64,000 bases of DNA from an uncultured Planctomycetaceae bacterium (GTDB taxonomy: Bacteria > Planctomycetota > Planctomycetia > Gemmatales > Gemmataceae), in NCBI GenBank assembly GCA_937888715.1, contig CALARU010000287.1, positions 1 to 64,000 on the forward strand. Direction: 5' to 3'. Under the pieces are notes generated by a model that searched no databases, was not told the DNA's origin, and saw nothing but the letters and a program-made list of their open reading frames with translations. Positions 55,088 through 63,964 of this stretch are shown piece after piece. Position numbers and translations under genes: made by a program. Positions within the stretch are counted from its first letter, which is position 1. The number at the start of each line of letters is the position of its first letter.

Positions 55088-56329
55088 TCAATGTTTGACT
55101 GCGGTAAGCAAATAAGAGGGATTTATCGCCTCAAACCGTAAAGACTCATATTGATTTAAGCCCCGAGATATCTGAACCATTAGCACTTCGAACTCTGGGT
55201 CAATTTTTCGCATTGTATTGACACAAACATACAGGTTTTCTACAGAACCAACATTAACGACCATTCGCCCTTGGGGAACTAAAGTCTCAAAAGCTGCATC
55301 CAGCAACCCGGTTACTTCCTTGCCTATTCCGCCAACAAAGATGGCATCTGGCCTTGGTAACCCCTGAAAAACCTCCGGAGCAATGCCGTGGATTGCCTTG
55401 ATATTTCGAATGCCCATTTTTTCTGAATTGGCAAGAATCAAGTGGTAATCAGCAGCATCCTGCTCAATCGCATAGACCATACCGGAATAGCAAAGTTGTG
55501 CGGCTTCAATGGAAACAGACCCTGAGCCTGCACCAATGTCATAGACAACGCTAGTTGGTTTAATGGAAAGCCTTGAAAGCGCAATGGCCCGGATTTCAGA
55601 TTGAGTAAGTAGCCCTGTTTTAGGCCTGCTCTGGGCAAAAATATCATCAGGATTCCCAAATAGCCTAGGAGTACAAGATGTTGCAGGAATATCAGGGCGA
55701 CCCGGTTTACGTTTAAGAATAAGCACATTGAGTGGATCAAAATCCATATCTACAATTTCTGAAAGTTCTGCCTGAGTGACCCGCTCATCCTTACCACCTA
55801 GATTCTCACAAACAAAAACTTTGAAGTAATCTATTCCCCTTGCAAGCAATCTCTTTGCAATCTCACCAGGGTTTTCAACCGTGTTGGTAAATATCCCTAC
55901 AGTTTCAGAAACTCTGATTTTCTCAATTACTTTATCTAACGATTGATTTTGTAAACTCGTAAGATACGCATCATCCCAACTTTCCTTAACTCGGGCAAAA
56001 GCCATTTGCATACTGCTTACATGCGGGTGCACTTCAAAGCGGTCTTTGCCTATTTTTTCAGATAAATATCGCACTACGCCATAAAACAGGGGGTCGCCAC
56101 TTACCAGAAGCGCAACTTTTTTGCCAACATCAAGCTTTTGTAAAGACTCAGATAATTCTTGAAGGTCTGGGCCATTTTTTCGCTTTTCACCTTTAAGGCT
56201 TTCTACCAAGCGAAGTACATTTTCCGAACCAAAAATAATATCGCACCCAGCCAGAATATCCCTTTCAAGGGTAGTCAGGCCAAACAATCCATCGCTACCA
56301 ATTCCAATAACATGTATCTTCTGTCCCAT
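55088..56329 (-). CDS. cobL: Precorrin-6Y C5,15-methyltransferase (CobL; CbiE-CbiT fusion)
   Basis: This enzyme methylates carbons 5 and 15 and decarboxylates precorrin-6Y during aerobic-type cobalamin synthesis. The 413-residue protein has an N-terminal CbiE domain (about 1-210, HVIGIGSDGLFGL, LLVSGDPLFYG) and a C-terminal CbiT domain with the AdoMet loop VYDIGAGSGSVSIEA. The ATG at 56329 has an AGGA seven bases upstream; a longer frame to 56362 is less likely. No other cob or cbi gene is in the window, so the pathway is scattered. It lies 39 bases downstream of the alpha/beta hydrolase gene. Confidence 0.93.
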   Translation of the reverse strand: MGQKIHVIGIGSDGLFGLTTLERDILAGCDIIFGSENVLRLVESLKGEKRKNGPDLQELSESLQKLDVGKKVALLVSGDPLFYGVVRYLSEKIGKDRFEVHPHVSSMQMAFARVKESWDDAYLTSLQNQSLDKVIEKIRVSETVGIFTNTVENPGEIAKRLLARGIDYFKVFVCENLGGKDERVTQAELSEIVDMDFDPLNVLILKRKPGRPDIPATSCTPRLFGNPDDIFAQSRPKTGLLTQSEIRAIALSRLSIKPTSVVYDIGAGSGSVSIEAAQLCYSGMVYAIEQDAADYHLILANSEKMGIRNIKAIHGIAPEVFQGLPRPDAIFVGGIGKEVTGLLDAAFETLVPQGRMVVNVGSVENLYVCVNTMRKIDPEFEVLMVQISRGLNQYESLRFEAINPSYLLTAVKH

Positions 56330-56368
56330 GTGAAATTCCTGAGTAAGAGACTGATTAACCAAATGGAA

Positions 56369-57226
56369 CTACAACGCTGATAATATCCGATCGTTGGGAA
56401 AAACTTTATTCAAAAATGCAGTCATATGAACAGCAATTTCTTCTGGGTGACTGTAAGGCAATAAATGCCCACCACCCTCAATCACCACTTTTTCGCCATT
56501 CGGGAACGCCTCGTAGAGGGTTTTTCGAATATTTGGGCCAATCAAAGGATCTAATTCACCATCAATTAACAGCACAGGTTTTTGAATATCTAAAGCTTTT
56601 TGCCTTAAATCAATTTGATTAATTGCCGCTGCAAGCCTTCCTGTGGTGCTAAAATATGCACTACCTACACTTTTAACTAATCTTTCCCACCGATAAGATG
56701 GTTTTCCATGAAATGCATGATAATGCTGACTTTTCATGACAAACTCAAGGTATGGAAAAGTTGCGCCATTAAACGGAAAGAGGCTAGCAATAAAAGCAGA
56801 GAATCTTTCAACCAAATTAAGTGGACGATGCACAAAGCCACCTTGCAATATTAATCCTGACACAGATTCGGGCGTTTGTGATGCAAGATTTATTGATAAT
56901 GTAGAGCCAAATGAAGATCCAAAAAGAACTACTGGGGAGTTTACTTTTGTTTTGATAAAGTCTTTGATGAAATCAGTGTAGGCGTCTAATAAAGGTTGAT
57001 CTTTAGTACTACTTCCCAAAACTACTTTGGGAATATCCAATCCGATGCAACGAAATTTATGTGAAAGAATACTTGCAATAGAAACAAAAGCATCTTTAGA
57101 ATCGGCCAAACCATGTATAAAAACAATGGTTGGGCCCTGACCCCAAGAAAAGTAATTAATTTTACCCTTGGTACTCTTGAATTGATCAAGGGTTGCCAAA
57201 TTTAGATAGCGATTAACATCTTCCAA
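56369..57226 (-). CDS. Alpha/beta-hydrolase
   Basis: This 285-residue cytoplasmic hydrolase starts at a TTG (57226); I find no in-frame ATG or GTG early enough, so the TTG start is likely. The oxyanion region is FIHGLADS, the nucleophile is Ser105 in FGSSFGS, the acid is in DGELDPLI, and the His is in GGGHLLPY. The lid region is long, with FPYLEFVMK and SYRWERLVKS. Substrate unknown; an esterase or lipase-like role is likely. It is upstream of cobL, and downstream of the WD40/cytochrome gene by 38 bases. Confidence 0.88.
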   Translation of the reverse strand: MEDVNRYLNLATLDQFKSTKGKINYFSWGQGPTIVFIHGLADSKDAFVSIASILSHKFRCIGLDIPKVVLGSSTKDQPLLDAYTDFIKDFIKTKVNSPVVLFGSSFGSTLSINLASQTPESVSGLILQGGFVHRPLNLVERFSAFIASLFPFNGATFPYLEFVMKSQHYHAFHGKPSYRWERLVKSVGSAYFSTTGRLAAAINQIDLRQKALDIQKPVLLIDGELDPLIGPNIRKTLYEAFPNGEKVVIEGGGHLLPYSHPEEIAVHMTAFLNKVFPNDRILSAL

Positions 57227-57264
57227 AATATTAGCTTCTCAAAATAGAAAGCGTACACAAGTTC

Positions 57265-58692
57265 TTACTTGCCTGCAGTCTGTAAACCTGGAGAAATTGC
57301 AATTTTTTTAAGTACCACGGCGTCTGCCGTTTTCCAAATAATAACTTCTCCATTCCAAGCACCACCAGCAATTAAAGATCCATCTTTATTAAACGCCAAA
57401 GAAAGAACCTGATCTGTTAAACCTGCAAATGTTTTCACCGCAGCACCAGATTCAGCATTCCATGTTTTAATGGTATTATCTGAACCACCTGTAGCGATAA
57501 GATTAGCTTTGTCATTACCTACAACTTTAAGAATTTGGCCCGCATGAGCGCCAATAACGCGAACTTGTTTACCTGCTCTGTCTCCTTCAAGCCCAAAAAG
57601 CCGGAGTTGTTTATCATCTCCTGCGGAATAGCAATTCTTACCATCTGCCTTGAAAAATACACCATAAACAGAATTTTGATGGTCTGGGAAAGTCGCTAAT
57701 GATTCTTTGGATGCAAGGTTCCAAACTTTCGCAGTTTTATCTCTGCTGGAACTGGCGAGAAACTTACCATCTGGGGAAAAAGCTGCTGAAAAAACCCAAT
57801 CAGCATGATTTTCTATGGACTGTTCTAGCTTTGCATTTTCAATACCTGAACCAATATCCCAAACATGCAGAAGACGATCGCAGCCACCCGCTGCAAGTTT
57901 TTTACCATCGCTACTAAGGGCTAAGCAAAGTACCTCGTCATCAGCATCCAAAAGCTGTTTGAGCATGATTTTTTTATCGTTGACCCCGTCCAAGAATGAA
58001 ACGCCATCGTTTATTTTTCCTGATGCGGAGATATCATAAGCCCGAACATCGCCTTCTTCACCTGGTCGGCCTCCAGCTACGACAAGTTTGCCATCTGGAA
58101 GGAAAAGGAAAGCCATGGATCGACGGGCCCGGGTATTAATCCTTTTCTCTAATTTAGCGGTCTCAAGATCCCAAACTGTAATTTCATGATGACCACCAAC
58201 AACAATTTTTTTACCATCTGGAGAAAAGGCAATAGCTGTAGCAGCAACAGGGAAAGAGTACTTGGCAGAAGGAACTGGGGCCTTCCATCGAAGGCGTAAT
58301 TCTTTCAATAAATCCGCTTTTGCATCAACTTCCTTGTCGATTTTTGCGCCTTGCGCTACCCATTGTTCCAGAATCTTAATTTTTTCAGGGGAAAGGGCAT
58401 CACCGCTTTCCTTTGGTGGCATTCTTGATTTGTCGGTGGCTTTTAAAACATCGATAAAATAACTTTCATCCGGTTTTCCAACCACAATAGGGTCATCTTT
58501 GGTTCCACCATGCCTTAATGCCTCGTATTTGGTCATATCAAGCTTGCCTTTAGGGTTTTTTGAACCATGGCAAGCAAAGCAGTTTTCTTTCAAAATGGGG
58601 GCAACATCCTTGATAAAGCTGATGTTTTGACCATTTGCAACGCTAGAAATCAAGAAGGCACAAGCAACAAGTATAGATTTTGCAATTTTCAT
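57265..58692 (-). CDS. WD40-repeat protein with planctomycete-type cytochrome c domain
   Basis: This 475-residue protein has a signal peptide (about 1-21), a planctomycete cytochrome domain with CFACHG (Cys38, Cys41, His42) and a possible distal Met ligand (SRMPPKESGD), and then about seven WD40 blades (about 140-470, e.g. GHHEITVWDLETAKLEKRI, SSRDKTAKVWNLASKES, GGSDNTIKTWNAESG). It would sit in the periplasm. The propeller probably scaffolds a partner; no enzyme site is visible. It is divergent from the Aas-like gene, with a 264-base gap containing ATTGT motifs. Confidence 0.9.
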   Translation of the reverse strand: MKIAKSILVACAFLISSVANGQNISFIKDVAPILKENCFACHGSKNPKGKLDMTKYEALRHGGTKDDPIVVGKPDESYFIDVLKATDKSRMPPKESGDALSPEKIKILEQWVAQGAKIDKEVDAKADLLKELRLRWKAPVPSAKYSFPVAATAIAFSPDGKKIVVGGHHEITVWDLETAKLEKRINTRARRSMAFLFLPDGKLVVAGGRPGEEGDVRAYDISASGKINDGVSFLDGVNDKKIMLKQLLDADDEVLCLALSSDGKKLAAGGCDRLLHVWDIGSGIENAKLEQSIENHADWVFSAAFSPDGKFLASSSRDKTAKVWNLASKESLATFPDHQNSVYGVFFKADGKNCYSAGDDKQLRLFGLEGDRAGKQVRVIGAHAGQILKVVGNDKANLIATGGSDNTIKTWNAESGAAVKTFAGLTDQVLSLAFNKDGSLIAGGAWNGEVIIWKTADAVVLKKIAISPGLQTAGK

Positions 58693-58803
58693 GTTGGGTT
58701 CCCCACGATCATAAAACGAATAAAAATCATGTTAAAGCCTTAATTAGCTTTACTAGCAGGTTTGAGGTTGAAGAATCACCCCCAAAACTAAGGCAGGCAG
58801 ATT

Positions 58804-58894
58804 ATTGTAACAATTTTTAATGGAACAATACAACATATATGGCAAAGTTCTTTTAAACAATGTTATTGTGCCAATGTTATTGTACCAATGTTTT
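58804..58894. repeat. Cluster of ATTGT-type repeats upstream of the acyl-ACP synthetase
   Basis: A 14-base unit CAATGTTATTGTGC occurs at 58858-58871 and again, one base different, at 58872-58885, followed by a partial CAATGTTTT. An inverted relative lies at 58821-58836 and a near-palindrome ATTGTAACAAT at 58804-58814. The array lies about 60-150 bases before the Aas start and could be an operator. It is too short and degenerate to be a CRISPR. Confidence 0.6.
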
Positions 58895-58956
58895 GAAACT
58901 CTGGTGGTTTTCTGAAGGATTCAGATTGTGCCTTAAAGTTTTAGGAGTTGCACCAG

Positions 58957-61254
58957 ATGCAAAGTTTTCTCGCTGCTATTATAATTCTAAGTTCTACTTC
59001 GCTGGTAACTGCTCTCAGCATCTTGCTGCTGCTATTTATACCAATTTTTTTCCTTGTAAAAAAAGGGGCCGGCTCTCCGAAAATCACCATCCATGGAATA
59101 GAAAATATTCCAACGAACGGTGGTACAATATTCGTGGCGTCCCAAATCCGATTTGATGAGCAATTCGCCCTTCTAAATTTACCCGTAAAAAAAATACTGG
59201 CCCTCGATATGTCCGCTCTGGAAGGTCATCCGCCTCAGAACACAACTTTACACAAACAGATCATTTATATTCAGCCGATGCTTGGGCTTAGAGGCATTGT
59301 AAAAGTTTTAAAGGAAGCCAGGGGTATCCTTAAAAACAATGAAAATATAGGCGTTGTAACGGAGTGGTTTAAAACCTCAAGCGGGTTTGAAATCGATTCC
59401 TACCGAATTATCCGAGCATTACTTAAACAAACAAAAGCTTTGGTTGTCCCCGTTCATCTTGAGCAACCAAAGGGAAGTAATTTTACCATCAGGAAAAAAG
59501 GTGTTTTCAATCGAAATATCATAACCAACGAAACTCACTGGCATATTTTCGCAGGCAAAGCTTTCTCCGCATTAGAAGAAGCTAAAAACCTAAAGTCTTT
59601 GATTCAGGATCTTTCCGTACAAGCTGCAAAAGTAACACATAACAATCTGCCTCTTGTTCATATTGGTTTTGCACAACAAGCATTAAAAAACCCAGAAAAG
59701 CTATGCTTCCCGGACAACACCAATCCTAAATTAAACCTTAACTATGGCAAGGCATTAGTTGGAGTTAGTTGCCTAGGAAATCAACTCAGGCGCGAACTTA
59801 AAGGTGAAACAACCATAGGTATTTGGCTTCCAAACAGCACCGGAAGCGCCCTTACAAACATTGCTCTCGCAACCATCGGAAAAATTTCCGTCAATCTAAA
59901 TTACACAGCATCACTAGGGATTTTAGAGCATTGCATAAAAAAATCGGGAGTAAAGACAGTTATCACTGCCAAACGGTTCACCAGTAAAGTAAGTTGGCCC
60001 GATATCCAAGGTATCCGATTGCTTTACCTCGAAGATATAATGCAAAGCATAAGTCCAACTCAAAAAGCTTTTACTTTTATAGCCAGCAAAATTCTACCCC
60101 CTGCATTGTTTATTAAATTCATTTTGAAAGCCCATCAACCAAACCCCGATGACACTTTAACACTTATTTTTTCTAGCGGGAGTACAGGAAATCCCAAAGG
60201 CGTAATGCTGACCTACAACAATATAACTTCCAATGCTTGGTCAACCATTAAAGGTGCAGATGTCGATTTCACCGATTGCCTTTTGGGGGCACTGCCTTTT
60301 TTCCATAGTTTCGGGTACACCGTTTCCATGTGGACACCAATTCAAGTAGGCGCCTCAATTGTTTATCAACCCGATCCAAGGCAAGCTCGTGATATTGGCG
60401 CTGCATGCAAAAGCTATCAATGCACCGCATACCTATCTACAGCTACATTCCTGCGCTTTTGCCTAAAAAAATCTGAGCCTGGTGATTTCAAATCACTACG
60501 AATATTGATTTGTGGAGCAGAAAAACTACCTGTTCAACTTGCCAAGGATTTCGAATCCAAATTTGGCATTCTACCCTTAGAAGGGTACGGCTGTACCGAA
60601 TTATCTCCTGTTGTTTGCATTAATAAAGGCGATATTACCATCCCTGGTGGGACTATTTTAGGTCAGATGGCAGGCTCGATAGGCCAAATCATTCCTGGGG
60701 TTTCAATTAAAATTGTTGACCCTGACACGCTTGAAAGTCTATCCCCAAATCATGAAGGAATGGTATTGGCAACAGGTGCAAATGTCATGAAAGGTTATCT
60801 TAACGATCCAGATAAAACAGTTTCTGTAATTAAAGATGGATGGTACATAACCGGGGATATGGGCAAGATCAATTTGGAATCCTATGTCACGCTTACAGGA
60901 AGATTAAGCCGATTTGCAAAAATTGGCGGTGAAATGGTCCCTCTCGAAAGACTTGAAGATGAATTGCATGATTTACTCCAATCATCGGAAAGGGTATGCG
61001 CTGTCACCTGCGTACCAGATATCACTCGTGGCGAGAGAATTATTGTGCTCTTTCTTCCTGAAATTCTTGAAGGTTTTGGGATTGATGTCAAAACATGGAT
61101 TAAGAAATTATCTGCACAAGGATTACCCAATCTCTGGATCCCTTCGGAAAAAGATTTTTATCCCGTTACCGAGATTGGTGTTTTAGGGAGTGGGAAACTT
61201 GATCTGGCAAGTTTAAAAGCAAAGGCTATGGAAATTTCGGTTAGCAAAGCGTAA
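58957..61254 (+). CDS. Aas-like fusion: degenerate acyltransferase plus acyl-ACP synthetase
   Basis: This 765-residue protein begins at ATG 58957, nine bases after AGGAG (58943-58947); a TTG at 58948 would be too close. The N-terminus has one membrane segment (about 8-33). Residues about 45-250 resemble a PlsC acyltransferase, but the HX4D motif reads SQIRFD (Ser62 to Asp67), so acyl transfer is probably lost. Residues about 265-765 are an AMP-forming acyl synthetase with LIFSSGSTGNPKGV (about 404-418), GYGCTELSP, GWYITGDMG, and a final catalytic Lys in GSGKLDL. It should activate fatty acids onto ACP for recycling into lipid synthesis. It precedes trmJ by 24 bases. Confidence 0.85.
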   Translation: MQSFLAAIIILSSTSLVTALSILLLLFIPIFFLVKKGAGSPKITIHGIENIPTNGGTIFVASQIRFDEQFALLNLPVKKILALDMSALEGHPPQNTTLHKQIIYIQPMLGLRGIVKVLKEARGILKNNENIGVVTEWFKTSSGFEIDSYRIIRALLKQTKALVVPVHLEQPKGSNFTIRKKGVFNRNIITNETHWHIFAGKAFSALEEAKNLKSLIQDLSVQAAKVTHNNLPLVHIGFAQQALKNPEKLCFPDNTNPKLNLNYGKALVGVSCLGNQLRRELKGETTIGIWLPNSTGSALTNIALATIGKISVNLNYTASLGILEHCIKKSGVKTVITAKRFTSKVSWPDIQGIRLLYLEDIMQSISPTQKAFTFIASKILPPALFIKFILKAHQPNPDDTLTLIFSSGSTGNPKGVMLTYNNITSNAWSTIKGADVDFTDCLLGALPFFHSFGYTVSMWTPIQVGASIVYQPDPRQARDIGAACKSYQCTAYLSTATFLRFCLKKSEPGDFKSLRILICGAEKLPVQLAKDFESKFGILPLEGYGCTELSPVVCINKGDITIPGGTILGQMAGSIGQIIPGVSIKIVDPDTLESLSPNHEGMVLATGANVMKGYLNDPDKTVSVIKDGWYITGDMGKINLESYVTLTGRLSRFAKIGGEMVPLERLEDELHDLLQSSERVCAVTCVPDITRGERIIVLFLPEILEGFGIDVKTWIKKLSAQGLPNLWIPSEKDFYPVTEIGVLGSGKLDLASLKAKAMEISVSKA

Positions 61255-61278
61255 TCCAACACCAACAGATCAAAAACA

Positions 61279-62019
61279 ATGTCTAAAAACTGCAAGATAG
61301 TACTGGTAAGGCCTCAATTTGCAGGGAACATAGGATCGACCGCAAGAGTGATGAAAAACATGGGTTTTTCGCAACTTGTTTTAGTGTCGCCCAAAGCAAA
61401 TCATCTAGATGATGAGGCTAAAAAATTCTCCTGCCAGGGCGAAGAGATCCTACACAATTCAACCCACGTTAATTCAATCGAGCAAGCTCTGCTTGACTGC
61501 ACTTTTGTAGCAGCTACATCCAGCCAAACCAAAGGGTTGGTGCGAGGCGCAATAACAAAACCAATTAGGAGTGCGGCCAAAGTTTTATCAAACGAAATCA
61601 ATCGTTCAAAAATCGCATTAATTTTTGGTCCAGAATCTTCCGGACTTACTACCGATGAAATAAGTTTGTGCAATTTACTTATTGGTATCCCTACCTCCGA
61701 TGATTACCCCGCACTTAATTTAGCTATGTCCGTCGCTATCACACTTTATGAAATCAGAATGGCACTGGAAGAAAAAACCGAAGATGCAATCAAGCCAATC
61801 GAATTAGCTTCTTGGGAAATGCAGCAGCAAGCTTTTGACGCTCTTAAATCATCGCTAGAAGAAATTCACTTCTTGTTTGGCCCAAAGGCCGAGACGCTTT
61901 TTACTGGAATCAAGAACATGATATCTCGAGCCAGCCCTACCACACAAGAAATGAAATGGCTCATCGGCCTGAACAGGCAATTATCATGGTATAAGGCAAA
62001 AATCAGAGACCAAAACTAA
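61279..62019 (+). CDS. TrmJ-type SPOUT RNA methyltransferase
   Basis: This 246-residue protein is a SpoU-family 2'-O-methyltransferase of the TrmJ type, which methylates tRNA position 32. The SPOUT knot motifs are visible: VRPQFAGNIGSTARVMKNMGF (start), IALIFGPESSGLTTDEI and the SAM-binding knot YPALNLAMSVAITLYEI. The C-terminal extension (about 165-246) is typical. The gene lies 24 bases after the acyl-ACP synthetase gene and its stop overlaps the convergent type IIA topoisomerase gene by four bases. Confidence 0.92.
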   Translation: MSKNCKIVLVRPQFAGNIGSTARVMKNMGFSQLVLVSPKANHLDDEAKKFSCQGEEILHNSTHVNSIEQALLDCTFVAATSSQTKGLVRGAITKPIRSAAKVLSNEINRSKIALIFGPESSGLTTDEISLCNLLIGIPTSDDYPALNLAMSVAITLYEIRMALEEKTEDAIKPIELASWEMQQQAFDALKSSLEEIHFLFGPKAETLFTGIKNMISRASPTTQEMKWLIGLNRQLSWYKAKIRDQN

Positions 62020-63938
62020 ATATCTAAATCATCGACCACTGCGCGGGCGGCATGTTCCATAATAAACTTAAACCGGGGTGCAGCATCTTTCCCCAAAAGA
62101 TCAACAAAAGTTTTATCAGTTTCAAGATTTGAATCGATTTCAACTTTTAGCAAGATCCTGCTCTTTATATCCAGTGTAGTCATCGCAAGAACACTAGGAT
62201 CCATTTCACCTAAACCTTTAAAACGCGAGATTTCTGGCTTCGCATTAGCCCTTAATCCCGAAAGAATTTCTTCTTTGTGGATATCATCACGAGCCCAAAA
62301 AGTTTCTTTGCCTACATCGACCCTATACAATGGCGGTTGCGCCAAAAACACATGCCCCTTACGGATTAATTCTGGCATATGGCGAAAAAAGAAACCCAAA
62401 AGTAATGTCGATATATGATGACCATCTGCATCGGCATCCATCAACAAAATAATCTTTCCGTACCGTAATCCAGAGAGATCAAATTTCTCTCCTGCGCCTG
62501 TTCCAATCGCAGTAACCAAGTCATTCAACTCGGTGTTGGCCATAACTCTTGAAAGCGGCAATCCTTCAGAATTCAGGATCTTACCACGCAGAGGCAAGAT
62601 TGCTTGAACCTTACTGTTACGGCCTTGCTTGGCAGACCCACCTGCTGAATCACCTTCTACGATGAATAGCTCGGAGTCATCCAGATTAGTTGACTTACAA
62701 TCAGAAAGTTTCCCTGGGAGGTTCAACCTTCTGGATGTTGCTGATTTTCGTTTTACTTCGGAAGCTGCTTCGCGTGAGGCTAACCTAGCACGGGCTGACA
62801 GAACAATTCTTCCAACGATTTGGTCAGCAGCAGTTTTGTTAAAATTAAGCCATGCTTCCAATGCCGGTCGCACAAAGCTATCCACCAAGGCGGTCAACTC
62901 TGGGTTATTTAGTTTTTCTTTAGTTTGGCCTTGAAACATAGGCTCCCGAACAAAAACCGATAGAATTCCAACCAATCCTTCACGAATATCTTCAGCGGTA
63001 ATTGCAATTCCTTTAACTTTGATATCGTGAGTTTCCATAAAGTTGCGAATGGCCTTGCCCACACCATTTTTCAAACCATTTTCATGGGTACCACCCGAAG
63101 CTGTACGGATACCATTAACATAAGATCGAAAAGATTCATCAGTTGATTCAGTCCATTGGAGGGCAACCTCCATCTTTTCGCCTTCCTTACGACTAACAGT
63201 AAAAATACTTTCTGTTACCGGAGGTTTTTGGCCATCGACAACCAACTTTGTAAGAAATTCGGGAATGCCACCAGGGTGCGTGAGATCAAATGTTTCACCA
63301 GAAATCTGATTAATAAAAATGATCTTCATCCCACTGTGGATGTAAGACATATCATCGAGGTGCGACTTGATCCAATCGGGTTCGAATTGTGTATTCCGGA
63401 AAATTTCCGGGTCTGGTTCAAAATAGATTGTAGTTCCAGTACCTCGGATTGCGCCTAGCTTTTCAAGTTCCCCAAAAGCTTTTCCCTTTTTAAATGTCTG
63501 GCGAAACTCTTTACCATCTCTTTTAATATTAACCACAAGTTTTTTCGAAAGGGCATTCACCACTGAGGCGCCTACGCCATGCAAACCGCCCGAATGGATA
63601 TAATTATCGCCTTCACCAAATTTAGCACCCGAATGCAATGTGGTTAGGATTAGCTCAAGTGCAGGCTTTTTATGTTTGGGATGTATATCGACAGGGATCC
63701 CACGGCCATTATCAACAACAGTTACTGCATCGCCTGTTTTATGAAGAGTCACGGTAATAGAATCAGCAAACCCATTCAAATATTCATCAACAGAGTTATC
63801 AACAATTTCCCAAACCAAATGGTGCAACCCTTTAGGGTCAACACCGCCAATATACATTGAAGGCCGTTTCCTTACCGGTTCGAGACCTTCCAGAACCGTA
63901 ATGTCCTTGGCGGAATAATTACTATTAGCACTACTCAT
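62016..63938 (-). CDS. Type IIA DNA topoisomerase subunit B (GyrB/ParE)
   Basis: This 640-residue ATPase subunit has the GHKL site (EIVDNSVDE, VVDNGRGIP, HSGGLHGVGASVVNALS), the transducer with the Lys of QTKEKLN, and the TOPRIM domain (EGDSAGGSA, DADADGHHIS). The C-terminus ends ARAVVDDLDI. The motif AIGTGAGEKFDLSGLRYGKI favours GyrB-like enzymes, but DLSGLRYGKI and the absence of the gyrase insertion resemble ParE, so the choice between them is open. It introduces or relaxes supercoils with a partner A subunit. The stop overlaps the trmJ-type stop by four bases. Confidence 0.9.
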   Translation of the reverse strand: MSSANSNYSAKDITVLEGLEPVRKRPSMYIGGVDPKGLHHLVWEIVDNSVDEYLNGFADSITVTLHKTGDAVTVVDNGRGIPVDIHPKHKKPALELILTTLHSGAKFGEGDNYIHSGGLHGVGASVVNALSKKLVVNIKRDGKEFRQTFKKGKAFGELEKLGAIRGTGTTIYFEPDPEIFRNTQFEPDWIKSHLDDMSYIHSGMKIIFINQISGETFDLTHPGGIPEFLTKLVVDGQKPPVTESIFTVSRKEGEKMEVALQWTESTDESFRSYVNGIRTASGGTHENGLKNGVGKAIRNFMETHDIKVKGIAITAEDIREGLVGILSVFVREPMFQGQTKEKLNNPELTALVDSFVRPALEAWLNFNKTAADQIVGRIVLSARARLASREAASEVKRKSATSRRLNLPGKLSDCKSTNLDDSELFIVEGDSAGGSAKQGRNSKVQAILPLRGKILNSEGLPLSRVMANTELNDLVTAIGTGAGEKFDLSGLRYGKIILLMDADADGHHISTLLLGFFFRHMPELIRKGHVFLAQPPLYRVDVGKETFWARDDIHKEEILSGLRANAKPEISRFKGLGEMDPSVLAMTTLDIKSRILLKVEIDSNLETDKTFVDLLGKDAAPRFKFIMEHAARAVVDDLDI

Positions 63939-63964
63939 AATATCTTTTCCGTTTCACACATTAA

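Noticed and set aside
58858-58894. Short CRISPR-like array
   Set aside because: Units are adjacent without spacers, only two full copies exist and no cas genes are near.
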